Part shown: piece after piece, positions 47,989 through 56,848 of the stretch
Layout of the letters: each line of letters begins with the position of its first letter
Numbering within the stretch: the stretch's first letter is position 1
DNA from: an uncultured Bacteroides sp.
GTDB taxonomy: Bacteria > Bacteroidota > Bacteroidia > Bacteroidales > Bacteroidaceae
DNA length: 64,000 bases
Reading direction: 5' to 3'
NCBI RefSeq assembly: GCF_905207245.1
Contig: NZ_CAJLKP010000010.1
Span: forward strand, 44,845-108,844
Made by a program: the position numbers and the translations under genes
The notes under the pieces: model-generated
Databases searched by the model: none
Told to the model about the DNA's origin: nothing
What the model saw: the letters and a program-made list of their open reading frames with translations, nothing else

Positions 47989-49020
47989 CTATCTGTCCAG
48001 CTGTTTCTCATACAGCCACTTCGACAGCAGGTCAGCTACTTCCACATTGTTCAAATCCGACATCGGGAAGTGCGTATTCCCATGCAGACCGACATCGGGC
48101 AGATGAATGACCGTCACGTCACCGCCCAGCTTATTGAGCATTTCGGCCCACTTGCGCATGAGATGCAGACGGCGTGTCCATTCGTAAAGTTCCGGATGTT
48201 CGTCTGTTTCGGGCAGGTTATCCCCATAGTAAATGATGATGGGAATTTCCATGTATCTCTTGAAAACTGCCATAGGGACTTCTATTCCTTCTGTTTTTTT
48301 AGACCGTGTCAAGACTTTGCCTTCTTCGGGAACTTGACCGGTTGGGAAGGGTACACTTCCACCGGGTTCGTATGCTACAATGGCTTTGATGTTCTTCGTT
48401 TTGAGCAAAGTAAACCAACCCACCGGACCGCCTTGTGAATGAGTGACAAATATGGCCGGACCGATTTTGTCAAAAAGAGCAGCATAGGCATCGGAATAGA
48501 CATCGAAGTCCAAAGGTCCGATGGTCGGCGTCATCTGCCGGAAGTACTGGTTTAAGGCTTCCCGGTCGCGACTGAACTGTACACCCTCGAAATAATCAGG
48601 ATAGATTCCCACACGGAAACGGTTGAACCATTCTTCTTCATCGAATACCGGTTCCAGTGTGACAGCTTCCGTACTCCGTCCGGCATTTCCCCGGCGAGGC
48701 TGGTCGACAAGATAGGTGGAGAAACCTTTGCGAAGAAATATATTCTGAAACCCTTCGCGTCCGTCAGGAGTGGTCTCCCATGTTTTGGAAAACTGGCCGA
48801 CACCATGTGCAAAAACAAGCGGATATTTCCGTGCATCAACCGGTTTCTGATAAAATACATAAGCATGGTCGCCGTGGTATTTGTGTCCCAATGAATCGGT
48901 CAGTACGGTGCCACCTACGGCAAAACTGCCTTGTTCCTCTATTTGCAGAATATTCCCTTTGTAACAATTACAGCCCGACAGTAAAGCGATGAACGTCATG
49001 TAAAATATCTGTTTCTTCAT
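47989..49020 (-). CDS. Alpha/beta-fold hydrolase (lipoprotein)
   Basis: About 343 residues starting MKKQIFYMTFIALLSGCN, with lipobox LSGC. The fold shows F-A-H-G-V-G-Q (oxyanion region), nucleophile elbow T-H-S-Q-G-G and a C-terminal H-G-N-T-H-F region for the catalytic His. Substrate unknown. The start at 49020 is preferred because upstream codons overlap the reductase stop and lack a signal. The gap to the reductase gene is 7 bp, so they are translationally linked. Confidence 0.85.
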   Translation of the reverse strand: MKKQIFYMTFIALLSGCNCYKGNILQIEEQGSFAVGGTVLTDSLGHKYHGDHAYVFYQKPVDARKYPLVFAHGVGQFSKTWETTPDGREGFQNIFLRKGFSTYLVDQPRRGNAGRSTEAVTLEPVFDEEEWFNRFRVGIYPDYFEGVQFSRDREALNQYFRQMTPTIGPLDFDVYSDAYAALFDKIGPAIFVTHSQGGPVGWFTLLKTKNIKAIVAYEPGGSVPFPTGQVPEEGKVLTRSKKTEGIEVPMAVFKRYMEIPIIIYYGDNLPETDEHPELYEWTRRLHLMRKWAEMLNKLGGDVTVIHLPDVGLHGNTHFPMSDLNNVEVADLLSKWLYEKQLDR

Positions 49021-49027
49021 ACACGGA

Positions 49028-50200
49028 TTATTTTGGGATTTTAGACTCCTGCAAGGCATCGTAGCGGCTACCCACCACAGGAATGGCAGCTACGGCTGTT
49101 TCCAGTTCTTCTATCTCTTCTGCCGTGAAACGGATGTCGCAGGCACGAAGGTTCTCTTCCAGATGAGAGAGTTTGGTGGTGCCCGGAATAGGCACGATAA
49201 AAGGCTTCTTGTTCATCAGCCAGGCCAAAGCTATCTGTGCCGGGGTAATGCCTCTTGTACGGCCGAAAGCGTTAAGAACTTCCACAATACGATAGTTGGC
49301 GCGTATGGCTTCGGGCTGGAAGCGTGGCAAGGTCTGCCGGTTGTCGTTGGTAACATCAAACTTGGTATATTCATTGATCATACCGCCCAAAAAACCACGG
49401 TTCAGCGGACTGTATGGAACGAAACCGATGCCCAAATCCTCGCACAGCTCCAACACTCCGTTCGTCTCTACCATGCGGTGCATCAAGTGATATTCGCTTT
49501 GGATTGCCGTAACCGGACATATCTTGTGCGCACGGCGGATGGTATCAACGTTTACTTCACACATGCCCCAATGCAGGATTTTACCTTCCTTGATGAGTTT
49601 GCTGCATGTTTCAGCCACCGCTTCAATCGGTGTGTTCGGGTCTATGCGGTGCTGGTAGAACATGCCCAATGTTTCAACTCCGAGATTGCGCAACGAGTTT
49701 TCACAAACCCGGCGGATGTTGGCCGGAGTGCTGTCCTCTTCGGTTTTAATCTGCACACCGTTTACAAACTTATGTCCGAACTTCGATGACACAAATACCC
49801 GGTCGGTATATCCTTTCAAGGCTTCGCCGACCAATTTTTCATTGATGTGGTAGCCGTAGCTTTCGGCTGTATCGAAAAGGGTCACCCCACGTTCAACAGC
49901 TTCATGCACCAGGGCGATTTCTTTTTCCCTGCTCGGGTACTGGCTGCGGTTATGGTTCAAGCCCATACAGCCATATCCCATTGCAGAAACAGTGAATGCC
50001 GTATTTCCGTGTCCCAATGTTCGCCGAGTGCGCACCGCCGCCATGCCTGCAGGGATGTTGTTTGCAACTTGTTGTTTCCCCATCCATACCCGTTCTGCTG
50101 CCGTTACCTTGTTCAAGGTAGGCCCGACACACATGGCAGCTCCTGTCAATGCCGCCATTTTAAGGAATCTCCGGCGGCTCATATCCTTGTCTTTATCCAT
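49028..50200 (-). CDS. Tat-exported aldo/keto reductase
   Basis: A 390-residue protein with a twin-arginine signal (S-R-R-R-F-L-K-M-A-A-L-T). It has a complete aldo/keto reductase barrel with the catalytic tetrad Asp110, Tyr115 (D-T-A-E-S-Y), Lys140 (S-S-K-F-G) and His184 (Y-Q-H-R). NADPH-binding features lie in the last third (I-P-G-T-T-K). It reduces carbonyls, here probably in the periplasm with a cofactor loaded before export. An alternative start at 50182 would also keep the signal. It is the first gene of an operon with the hydrolase and flavodoxin. Confidence 0.92.
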   Translation of the reverse strand: MDKDKDMSRRRFLKMAALTGAAMCVGPTLNKVTAAERVWMGKQQVANNIPAGMAAVRTRRTLGHGNTAFTVSAMGYGCMGLNHNRSQYPSREKEIALVHEAVERGVTLFDTAESYGYHINEKLVGEALKGYTDRVFVSSKFGHKFVNGVQIKTEEDSTPANIRRVCENSLRNLGVETLGMFYQHRIDPNTPIEAVAETCSKLIKEGKILHWGMCEVNVDTIRRAHKICPVTAIQSEYHLMHRMVETNGVLELCEDLGIGFVPYSPLNRGFLGGMINEYTKFDVTNDNRQTLPRFQPEAIRANYRIVEVLNAFGRTRGITPAQIALAWLMNKKPFIVPIPGTTKLSHLEENLRACDIRFTAEEIEELETAVAAIPVVGSRYDALQESKIPK

Positions 50201-50209
50201 ATTTGATAG

Positions 50210-50237
50210 TCTTTAAATTATTTCTGTTGCAAAGTTA
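50210..50237 (-). promoter_or_regulatory. Promoter element of the reductase operon (28-bp repeat copy 1)
   Basis: On the minus strand TAACTTTG (complement of 50230-50237) is an exact -7 box about 30 nt before the reductase start. The surrounding 28 bp recur at 56759-56786 with one mismatch. Confidence 0.55.
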
Positions 50238-50326
50238 ACGTGACAGAATTGATAAACTTTTTTTGATATATATCATCTAAGCTGAATGATGTATTATCCT
50301 GTATTCCAAGCGATATTTATAGGCAA

Positions 50327-50842
50327 CTATCTTTCAAAATCGTATATATTCAGTCCTAAATCCGGATTATATGTGCGACTTATCCGCTCGCTATAATCTT
50401 CCACCACGAACTCCCCTGCACCATTCTGTATTGCGGAAAGTAGATGTCCGGCTAAAGCGGAATAGTCGCTCCTGCCGACGGTTATATGCAAATGAAGATA
50501 TACCTGCTCATTCATAGATGATATATTCCCTGTAAGGTTGGATATTTCCATTTGCTCCCGGAATGTCTTATCATCATATGCTTTTGTCTTGGGATTGAAG
50601 AAACGGAGGGTCAGCTCTCCGATAGCACCAATCCCGTTGATAGAACCCGACAGAATTCCTTTCTCCTTGCAGAAAGCATTCAGGGCTTTCACAATTTCAG
50701 TATGATTGTTAATGCTGACAATATACTTGTTGCCAATTTTCTTGTACGAATACATATTCTTTTCGTTTTGTGCGTTTGCCGGAGCAATCAGTACCCCGAC
50801 AAACAGCAAGATAAACAATAATTTCTTTATAAAATGCCCCAT
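50327..50842 (-). CDS. Secreted PPC-domain (DUF296) protein
   Basis: About 171 residues. Start chosen at MGHFIKKLLFILLFVGVLIA, giving a signal peptide that ends ANAQ. The mature part is a PPC/DUF296 domain: H-T-E-I-V-K-A-L-N-A-F-C, G-S-I-N-G-I-G-A-I-G-E, and Y-L-H-L-H-I-T-V-G with the conserved His pair. PPC proteins are otherwise cytosolic or nuclear DNA-binding or enzyme-like proteins, so an exported version is odd. It is a single gene between the reductase and the Crp fragment. Confidence 0.82.
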   Translation of the reverse strand: MGHFIKKLLFILLFVGVLIAPANAQNEKNMYSYKKIGNKYIVSINNHTEIVKALNAFCKEKGILSGSINGIGAIGELTLRFFNPKTKAYDDKTFREQMEISNLTGNISSMNEQVYLHLHITVGRSDYSALAGHLLSAIQNGAGEFVVEDYSERISRTYNPDLGLNIYDFER

Positions 50843-50905
50843 CAGTACACTTATGACTGTCTCTGTTTTGATTAATCTTACCATAATAGATAAAATTATC
50901 CCACA

Positions 50906-50992
50906 TCAGTGCTTTCCACTTTTGTTTTTAATCTGCACACCGTTTACGAACGTTACCTTGTTCAAAGTTGGCTCTTCCTTCTTATTTTCCAT
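50906..50992 (-). pseudogene. Possible reductase-derived relic
   Basis: A 28-codon frame overlapping the Crp stop contains P-T-L-N-K-V-T directly followed by F-V-N-G-V-Q-I-K. In the Tat aldo/keto reductase the same two strings lie at residues 27-33 and 145-152, and the second shares 22 identical bases. It looks like a reductase copy with a large internal deletion. A short chance match to another reductase N-terminus is the alternative. Confidence 0.35.
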
Positions 50993-51347
50993 ATTCTTCC
51001 ATTATATCACGCGGAATTTCCCATAAAACACTGTTTTCTACAGCATCCATCATAAGATGTGTTGGCTCTCGGTTAAAATAGCTGTCAATACACCAGACAA
51101 CATCTTTTTCACATGCTAAATGTTCTATCACATCCTTATCATGCTTTAGGTAGTGCTGTCTAATAAATCCCTTTTCTATATAAAATAGGCAATTACAGAT
51201 ATCACCTTCATTTAGAATTATATCACCTTTTTGATATTTCTTAGGCTGAATAATATCTGCAAAAAGGCGAATATTCTCCAACTTAAGTTTGCGATTAGGG
51301 CATGTTTCAGCTATAATCTGTTTTGCAATGTCAAATTGAATACTCAT
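50982..51347 (-). CDS. Crp/Fnr-type protein lacking the DNA-binding domain
   Basis: A 121-residue protein made only of a cyclic-nucleotide-binding-type beta-barrel (Y-Q-K-G-D-I-I-L-N-E-G-D; Y-I-E-K-G-F-I-R; W-C-I-D-S-Y-F-N). The family is normally 190-230 residues with a C-terminal winged helix, which is absent because the frame stops after E-E-Y-G-K. It begins 9 bp after the SusD stop and is probably co-transcribed with that pair. It may be a truncated pseudogene or a sensor-only remnant. Confidence 0.78.
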   Translation of the reverse strand: MSIQFDIAKQIIAETCPNRKLKLENIRLFADIIQPKKYQKGDIILNEGDICNCLFYIEKGFIRQHYLKHDKDVIEHLACEKDVVWCIDSYFNREPTHLMMDAVENSVLWEIPRDIMEEYGK

Positions 51348-51356
51348 AGGCTAAAG

Positions 51357-52970
51357 TTATTTATATCCAACATTTTGTTTCAATTTTGGGTTCAAGTCTA
51401 TACTTTTTTGTGGAATAGGAAAAACTGTGGTATACCCATTTTTCTCATCAGCCAGTTGGACTCGCTGATCGTATGATTTGTGATAAACTCCAAAACGCAC
51501 CATATCTTGTCGTCGCCAGCCTTCCCATACTAACTCCAACAAACGCTCTTTCAATATGTTCTCAAGCGTAGCTTCTCGATATGGCATACCAACACGACCT
51601 CGGACTTCGTTCAACTCCAACGAGCCATCCTCACCATTACGTACCTTTGCCTCGGACTTCATCAGGAGAGCATCGGCATAGCGGAATAGCACGATGTCGT
51701 TATCCGGTTGTCTACCGTCGGAATGTGAGGTCCTATCAACCTCATATTTTGCCATACGAGCACCAGCTGTCTTGACATAGGAGCTTCCCGTAAGATTCAA
51801 CTTTAGCTCCAATGGGAAATACTCCAACTGCTGTCCATTGTCCATCATTACAGGCTTTCCATCAACCTCTACGATGCCGGCATAGAAGTTCTTTTCAAAG
51901 CGAGCATCTACATCATCTGTGCCGTATCCGTTGGCTAAGACTGTTGAGATATTGGCACTGGTACCATTTTCCGATGAGCCACCCAACGCACCGCCATGGT
52001 TGTAGTGTCGTGATCGGAAGAGATACCAGAACTGCGCAGCATAGAGGTTCTTATCCAACGGAATGGTGAATATGTTTTCGTTGGAGTTCTCGTTATGCAC
52101 AGAGAAATTATAGCTATAATCGTCCTCCAACCGATAACCTACCTCGGCAAGTTTATTGCAATATTTGATACAGGTCTGCCAAGCGTTGAGTTTCTCACCA
52201 TCGACGGTGAAAAATATCTCTTTACCGTTCCGTGGAACGCCATCAGTCCAATTATCATCACAATATATCTCGGCATTAAGAGCCAACTTAGCCAAAAGGA
52301 AATTAGCTACAGGTGTTGTTATACGACCATAGTAGTTACCCATCTTATTACTACGCTCATTTGGCAACAACTCGGCAACCTCCTGCAACTCATTCACGAT
52401 AAAACGGAAAACCTCGCTACGCTCGCTCTGCACAACTTCATCCTGCGGTTGTTCATAGGATGTTACGATGGGCACTCTGCCATACATATCCATAATGTAG
52501 TAGAAAAGTGCTCTCAGAGCTCGCACCTCAGCTTCGTAGGCCACTCTCTGCTCCTCAGATAGGTTATGGCTATACTTATCGATGATATGCAGAGATTTGT
52601 TCGATAACACAACAACCTTGTAGAGGTATTTCCAAGTATTGTAGAGTGGTAAATCATTAGGACTCCACTTATGCTGATACATATTCGTCCACAAACCTCC
52701 ATCGTACCAGTCGCCACCACGAATAGGTATCATGGCTTCGTCTGTAGTAAGTGTGTTATAGTCATAAATCCCACGACAGGTCCCCTGTAAACCCTCACTG
52801 TCTGCACTGCCACCAATGTAATTGTAGAGCACAGCCACTGCATTAATATATATGTTGTTGGCATTGTTGTAAATGTCTTCTTCATAAAGTTGATCTCTAG
52901 GGTCTTCAGTAAGACAAGAGGTCATCATCGTTGCCAAAGCAACCATCAATATGTTTATATATCTTTTCAT
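51357..52970 (-). CDS. SusD-like lipoprotein (orphan PUL3)
   Basis: A 537-residue protein with lipobox MTSC (Cys19), SusD helices (E-A-E-V-R-A-L-R-A-L-F-Y-Y) and the C-terminal E-G-W-R-R-Q-D-M-V-R-F-G ... F-P-I-P. It starts 12 bp after its SusC partner. No carbohydrate-active enzyme gene is adjacent, so the substrate cannot be inferred. Confidence 0.93.
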   Translation of the reverse strand: MKRYINILMVALATMMTSCLTEDPRDQLYEEDIYNNANNIYINAVAVLYNYIGGSADSEGLQGTCRGIYDYNTLTTDEAMIPIRGGDWYDGGLWTNMYQHKWSPNDLPLYNTWKYLYKVVVLSNKSLHIIDKYSHNLSEEQRVAYEAEVRALRALFYYIMDMYGRVPIVTSYEQPQDEVVQSERSEVFRFIVNELQEVAELLPNERSNKMGNYYGRITTPVANFLLAKLALNAEIYCDDNWTDGVPRNGKEIFFTVDGEKLNAWQTCIKYCNKLAEVGYRLEDDYSYNFSVHNENSNENIFTIPLDKNLYAAQFWYLFRSRHYNHGGALGGSSENGTSANISTVLANGYGTDDVDARFEKNFYAGIVEVDGKPVMMDNGQQLEYFPLELKLNLTGSSYVKTAGARMAKYEVDRTSHSDGRQPDNDIVLFRYADALLMKSEAKVRNGEDGSLELNEVRGRVGMPYREATLENILKERLLELVWEGWRRQDMVRFGVYHKSYDQRVQLADEKNGYTTVFPIPQKSIDLNPKLKQNVGYK

Positions 52971-52982
52971 AACTGTAAGCGG

Positions 52983-55679
52983 TTAGAATTGAATACTAAG
53001 ACCTAACGAATAGGTACGATATAAAGGATAGGTGCGTTTGTCGTCAATGCCCAAAGTGTTGCTTACTACATAACTGTTTATCATTGGAGTAAGACCGCTA
53101 TAGCCTGTGATTGTTGCAAGGTTGCTAATGCCTGCCGAAAGACGCAATGACTTCACAGCCTTGGATTTCATTGGAATATTGTAGCCTATGGTAATATGTT
53201 CAATATTTACATAGTCACCTTTTTCCAACCAATAGTCTGAAACATTCTGATCAATAATATTTTTTTCAGGAGCACCCTTCAATACATTGTAGTCAGGGAA
53301 TATAGACATATTGGTATAAGCCAAGCCCGTGCCATTGAATATCTTATGACCGAAAGCACCATTTATCTGCATGGCAATATCAAAGGACTTGTAACGGAAA
53401 CTGATGTTTGATCCAATAGTTACCTTGGGGGTTGCCTGACCTGCTATATACCTGTCTCCGCCATCGCTAAAATCAATCTCGCCATCATCATTCAAATCTT
53501 CAATATCGTAACTGTAGCCACCAAGTTCATTTTCTTTAAGCCCTTTGCAGTGAGGTAGATAGAATACCCCCAATGGCTGACCTACAATCTGATATACTAC
53601 ATTATTGTCTCCACCGTTCTGACCTGCACCATAAAGCGAGCCAATCGGAGTAATATCTGAAGCTGTCATATGCATACCATTATACTCTCCACTAAGCGAA
53701 AGTAACTTATTCTTCTGGTAGGACATATTGAAGTTGATATTCATCTCCATATCCTTTCGTTGAATGGGAACTACCGAGATTCCTAGTTCGACACCCTGGT
53801 TAGACATCGAGCCGATATTTGCCATCAGTTTATCGAACGCAAAGGTCGGAACGGGAACATCATACTCATAGAGCATATCCGTTGTCTTTGAGTAATATAA
53901 TTCCGAGGTAAGCATCAACCGATTATCCCATATACCTAAGTCAAAACCGATATTAAATGTTGAACGAGTCTCCCACTTAAGGTCCGGATTCGTGTTGCGT
54001 ATACTTCCCATTGTTACGGTAGGTGCACCGTTGATGGATACGATACCATTCTCCTTTACGGTATTAAGTGTTGTATAGGATGTTATACCTCCAAGATTTC
54101 CTGACCGACCATATCCGGTTCTTAGTTTCAACATTGTTATAAAGTCAGTATCAGAGAGGAAGCCTTCTTTTTTTACATCCCAACCCAGTGATACTGATGG
54201 GAAGAATCCGAAAGTATTGTTATCGCTTACCATTGAAGAGCCATCTCCACGGAGTGCTGCCGCAATAGAATATCTATCCTTGTAACTATATGTGACACTA
54301 CCCATTATTGAAGCAAGTGACGGGTCTTCATAGCTACTGCTCGTACCACCGAAAGGACGCGATGATGTTGCTCCGATGTTATTATAGGAGAAATCATTTG
54401 TTGTTATTCCTTTTGCCTGCACCCATAAACCAGTCCTTACCTGTTTAAGATATTCTGCGCCAACAACAGCATCAAGGTGTGAGTCTCCCCAAGCATTGTT
54501 ATATGAGAGGGACACATTTGTAAAGTAGTCTTCACCCTTGAACTCTCCACGATAAACATTGCCTTGCGCCCACACCCATGTAGGACAAAATTGAGCATTT
54601 CCCGTAGATGAATATGAATAAGAGCCGAAAGCCGACAATATCAAATTGTCAAGGATATTAAATTTCAGCCCCAAATGTGTATTGAAATTCCGTTCTTCGG
54701 AGTCATTTTTCTCATAGAGGAGTGCTCCGGGGTGGTTGATGTGTGATGCAGCCGAGTTCTTCACCCAGTTGCCATTAACATCAGTTCCTGCTGGATATGT
54801 AGGATTCTGTGCAGCTGCCGAGTAAAACAGTATTCGTGTATCGAAAATGTCGTGTATCTTTGACGAGTAGCCATATACACCAAAATCGCCAACTAAGCGA
54901 CCATCGAAAGCCTTTTGTGTAGCATCAAGTTTTACCACTAAATTTCGGTAATCGTTAACTTTGACAATTGTATTATGATCCATAAAACCGAACGATGCTC
55001 GATAGTTTGAGTTTTCCGAACCACCGCTAAAAGCCAAGTGATGCTGATGTATCAAGCCCGTACGAGTAATTACATCGTGAAAATTGGTGTTGTAGCCACC
55101 ATTATTGTAATCTAATCCAAGTGCCTCTGCTGTAGCTATATACTCCGGGCCGTTGAGCATTTGCAGATGTTTATACATTGACTCGAATCCGTAGTTGCCA
55201 TCATATGATATTTCGAAACCTCGCCCCGTTCCTTTCTTGGTCTTAATCTCAATTACACCTGAAGCACCACGGGAACCGTACATTGCCGTTTCGGTAGCAT
55301 TCTTCAAAATAGTGAAACTCTCGATGTCTGCGGGATATATGGTAGATAGCGTAGCGATGTCAGATGTCACTCCGTCAATAATTACTAACGGGTCATTGCC
55401 ACCCATAATGGATGTGGTACCACGCACACGGATACTATTCAGCATAGCGAGCCTGTCAGTCCCATTAGTGGTGACGTTCACACCGGCAGACTGACCACTC
55501 AATACATCCAAAGCATTATTCAATGGTCCCTTCTTGATATTCTCGGGCCTGATATGCTCTAATGATTTAGTCGCCGAAATGGTATCTTGTTTCTCTCTGA
55601 TATTCTGTACTTGTGCATCAATTTTTTGAGCACTACAGATGAAGAACATTATGACAAGACAAAGACTGACTCTTCCCAT
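52983..55679 (-). CDS. SusC-like transporter without N-terminal extension (orphan PUL3)
   Basis: An 898-residue TonB-dependent transporter. After the signal peptide (ending DAQ) it passes almost directly into the plug (R-P-E-N-I-K-K-G-P-L-N-N-A; D-P-L-V-I-I-D-G-V-T; E-T-A-M-Y-G-S-R-G-A). It lacks the carboxypeptidase-D-like domain and a clear V-V-V-G-Y-G TonB box, unlike the two other SusC proteins here. The barrel ends L-G-L-S-I-Q-F. A long leader of about 250 nt precedes it. Confidence 0.92.
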   Translation of the reverse strand: MGRVSLCLVIMFFICSAQKIDAQVQNIREKQDTISATKSLEHIRPENIKKGPLNNALDVLSGQSAGVNVTTNGTDRLAMLNSIRVRGTTSIMGGNDPLVIIDGVTSDIATLSTIYPADIESFTILKNATETAMYGSRGASGVIEIKTKKGTGRGFEISYDGNYGFESMYKHLQMLNGPEYIATAEALGLDYNNGGYNTNFHDVITRTGLIHQHHLAFSGGSENSNYRASFGFMDHNTIVKVNDYRNLVVKLDATQKAFDGRLVGDFGVYGYSSKIHDIFDTRILFYSAAAQNPTYPAGTDVNGNWVKNSAASHINHPGALLYEKNDSEERNFNTHLGLKFNILDNLILSAFGSYSYSSTGNAQFCPTWVWAQGNVYRGEFKGEDYFTNVSLSYNNAWGDSHLDAVVGAEYLKQVRTGLWVQAKGITTNDFSYNNIGATSSRPFGGTSSSYEDPSLASIMGSVTYSYKDRYSIAAALRGDGSSMVSDNNTFGFFPSVSLGWDVKKEGFLSDTDFITMLKLRTGYGRSGNLGGITSYTTLNTVKENGIVSINGAPTVTMGSIRNTNPDLKWETRSTFNIGFDLGIWDNRLMLTSELYYSKTTDMLYEYDVPVPTFAFDKLMANIGSMSNQGVELGISVVPIQRKDMEMNINFNMSYQKNKLLSLSGEYNGMHMTASDITPIGSLYGAGQNGGDNNVVYQIVGQPLGVFYLPHCKGLKENELGGYSYDIEDLNDDGEIDFSDGGDRYIAGQATPKVTIGSNISFRYKSFDIAMQINGAFGHKIFNGTGLAYTNMSIFPDYNVLKGAPEKNIIDQNVSDYWLEKGDYVNIEHITIGYNIPMKSKAVKSLRLSAGISNLATITGYSGLTPMINSYVVSNTLGIDDKRTYPLYRTYSLGLSIQF

Positions 55680-55937
55680 CTTGATTCGTTAAATCTCTGT
55701 AGATTCCCCAGACCAGACAGTTAATAAATCTTATACGCAATGTATTATAAAGAGGGGGATTGGGAATCTGTACTATTTCCCTGCCTGTCCGTCCGCTTAG
55801 CCATTGTATATTTTTTTTTGTTATTTCATATCAGTGATGCTGATAATCCAAACAAGAACAGAGTAAACATCTACCTCTTTTATACATAAATCCTTTCCAA
55901 GGACTTTATAAGCGCAACCATTAACTACATTACATTA

Positions 55938-55969
55938 CAAAGGTAACAATAATTTGTCATTTGAAGAAA
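55938..55969 (-). promoter_or_regulatory. Bacteroides promoter for PUL3
   Basis: On the minus strand TTTC (complement of 55966-55969), a 20-nt spacer and TACCTTTG (complement of 55938-55945) match the -33/-7 pattern with one mismatch. The start codon is about 250 nt downstream, leaving a long leader. Confidence 0.6.
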
Positions 55970-56500
55970 TTTAGAAAAAAGAAAAAGTCATTATGCGTGA
56001 TATTTTTTATTTAATTACGACATTTATCAAATACAAAAAATCATAGAAGGACAAAAATCTTTAAATGATTTGATTATAAACAAACTTTAAATAGTTAAAT
56101 TGCAATAATACTATACCATGGTTGTTCTTTACCTTAATGTAATACTACTGTTATATATCTGGTCATTTATCTCCTTTTGTCGGATGCAAAGGTTGCCAAA
56201 CCTCTTTTAGAAAACGAAAAGTTCAAGCGGTAAACCATTTGGAGCAGTTTCGTCCTCCGTTGGAGAGTAAACAGCTCCAAAACCTTTTCTTATTCATCGG
56301 CTTGGCTGAAAACTGCATCCGGCAACGGAGATAAACGACTGACGAAATAATAGCATAAAACAGCATAGCCCCCCCTTAATAAGGCAATTTTATCAATGCT
56401 GTTTTCATTCTTTTCAGAGGACTATTATTTTCGACAGAGAGAAATTTGGCAAGCGGCAGATTTCACTCCCTCAAAAATAATAGATTTGAATTGCTGTCCT

Positions 56501-56620
56501 CTTGCCTTTATTGGAAATTGTAGTACCTTTGTAGTGGCTTGTGCGAACGAGCCAAGCAATGTGGAAAGATGGGAACATCGAACCATCAATAAAGTACCGA
56601 AAAGAGGGAAAATACCCTCT
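56501..56620 (+). ncRNA. Orphan promoter with structured short transcript (candidate)
   Basis: CTTG (56501-56504), a 19-nt spacer and TACCTTTG (56524-56531) form a good promoter on the + strand. Downstream come a hairpin with arms GGCTTG and CGAGCC (near 56536-56553) and a second (AGAGGG/CCCTCT, 56603-56620), but no gene. It could be a small RNA or the leftover leader of a lost mobile element. Confidence 0.35.
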
Positions 56621-56758
56621 ACCACCGCTCTTTGAGTGTTAAGAAATAATAAAAAGGTTAAATCTTCACCTTTTAGAATGTACCCCTAAAGGTTATGCCC
56701 ATATTTCTGACTTATAACTCACAAAATATTGAGTAATAACTGGTTGCAAATACTATAA

Positions 56759-56786
56759 TCTTTAAATTGTTTCTGTTGCAAAGTTA
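56759..56786 (-). repeat. 28-bp promoter repeat, copy 2
   Basis: Matches 50210-50237 in the same orientation at 27 of 28 positions, including the TAACTTTG -7 box on the minus strand. No gene follows it directly, so it is probably a duplicate left by rearrangement. Confidence 0.75.
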
Positions 56787-56848
56787 CCCTCCTGCGTATT
56801 CGCTTTGCTGTATCATAATCACGGATAGCATTACCATTTTCATCTGAA

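Larger units (their letters stand above)
55680..56848. other. Gene-free region upstream of PUL3
   Basis: No supported gene in about 1.2 kb. It contains the PUL3 promoter (55938-55969), the leader with a long-range 8-bp pairing (AGATTCCC/GGGAATCT, around 55697-55774), an orphan + strand promoter with hairpins (56501-56620) and the second copy of the 28-bp promoter repeat (56759-56786). Confidence 0.6.
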
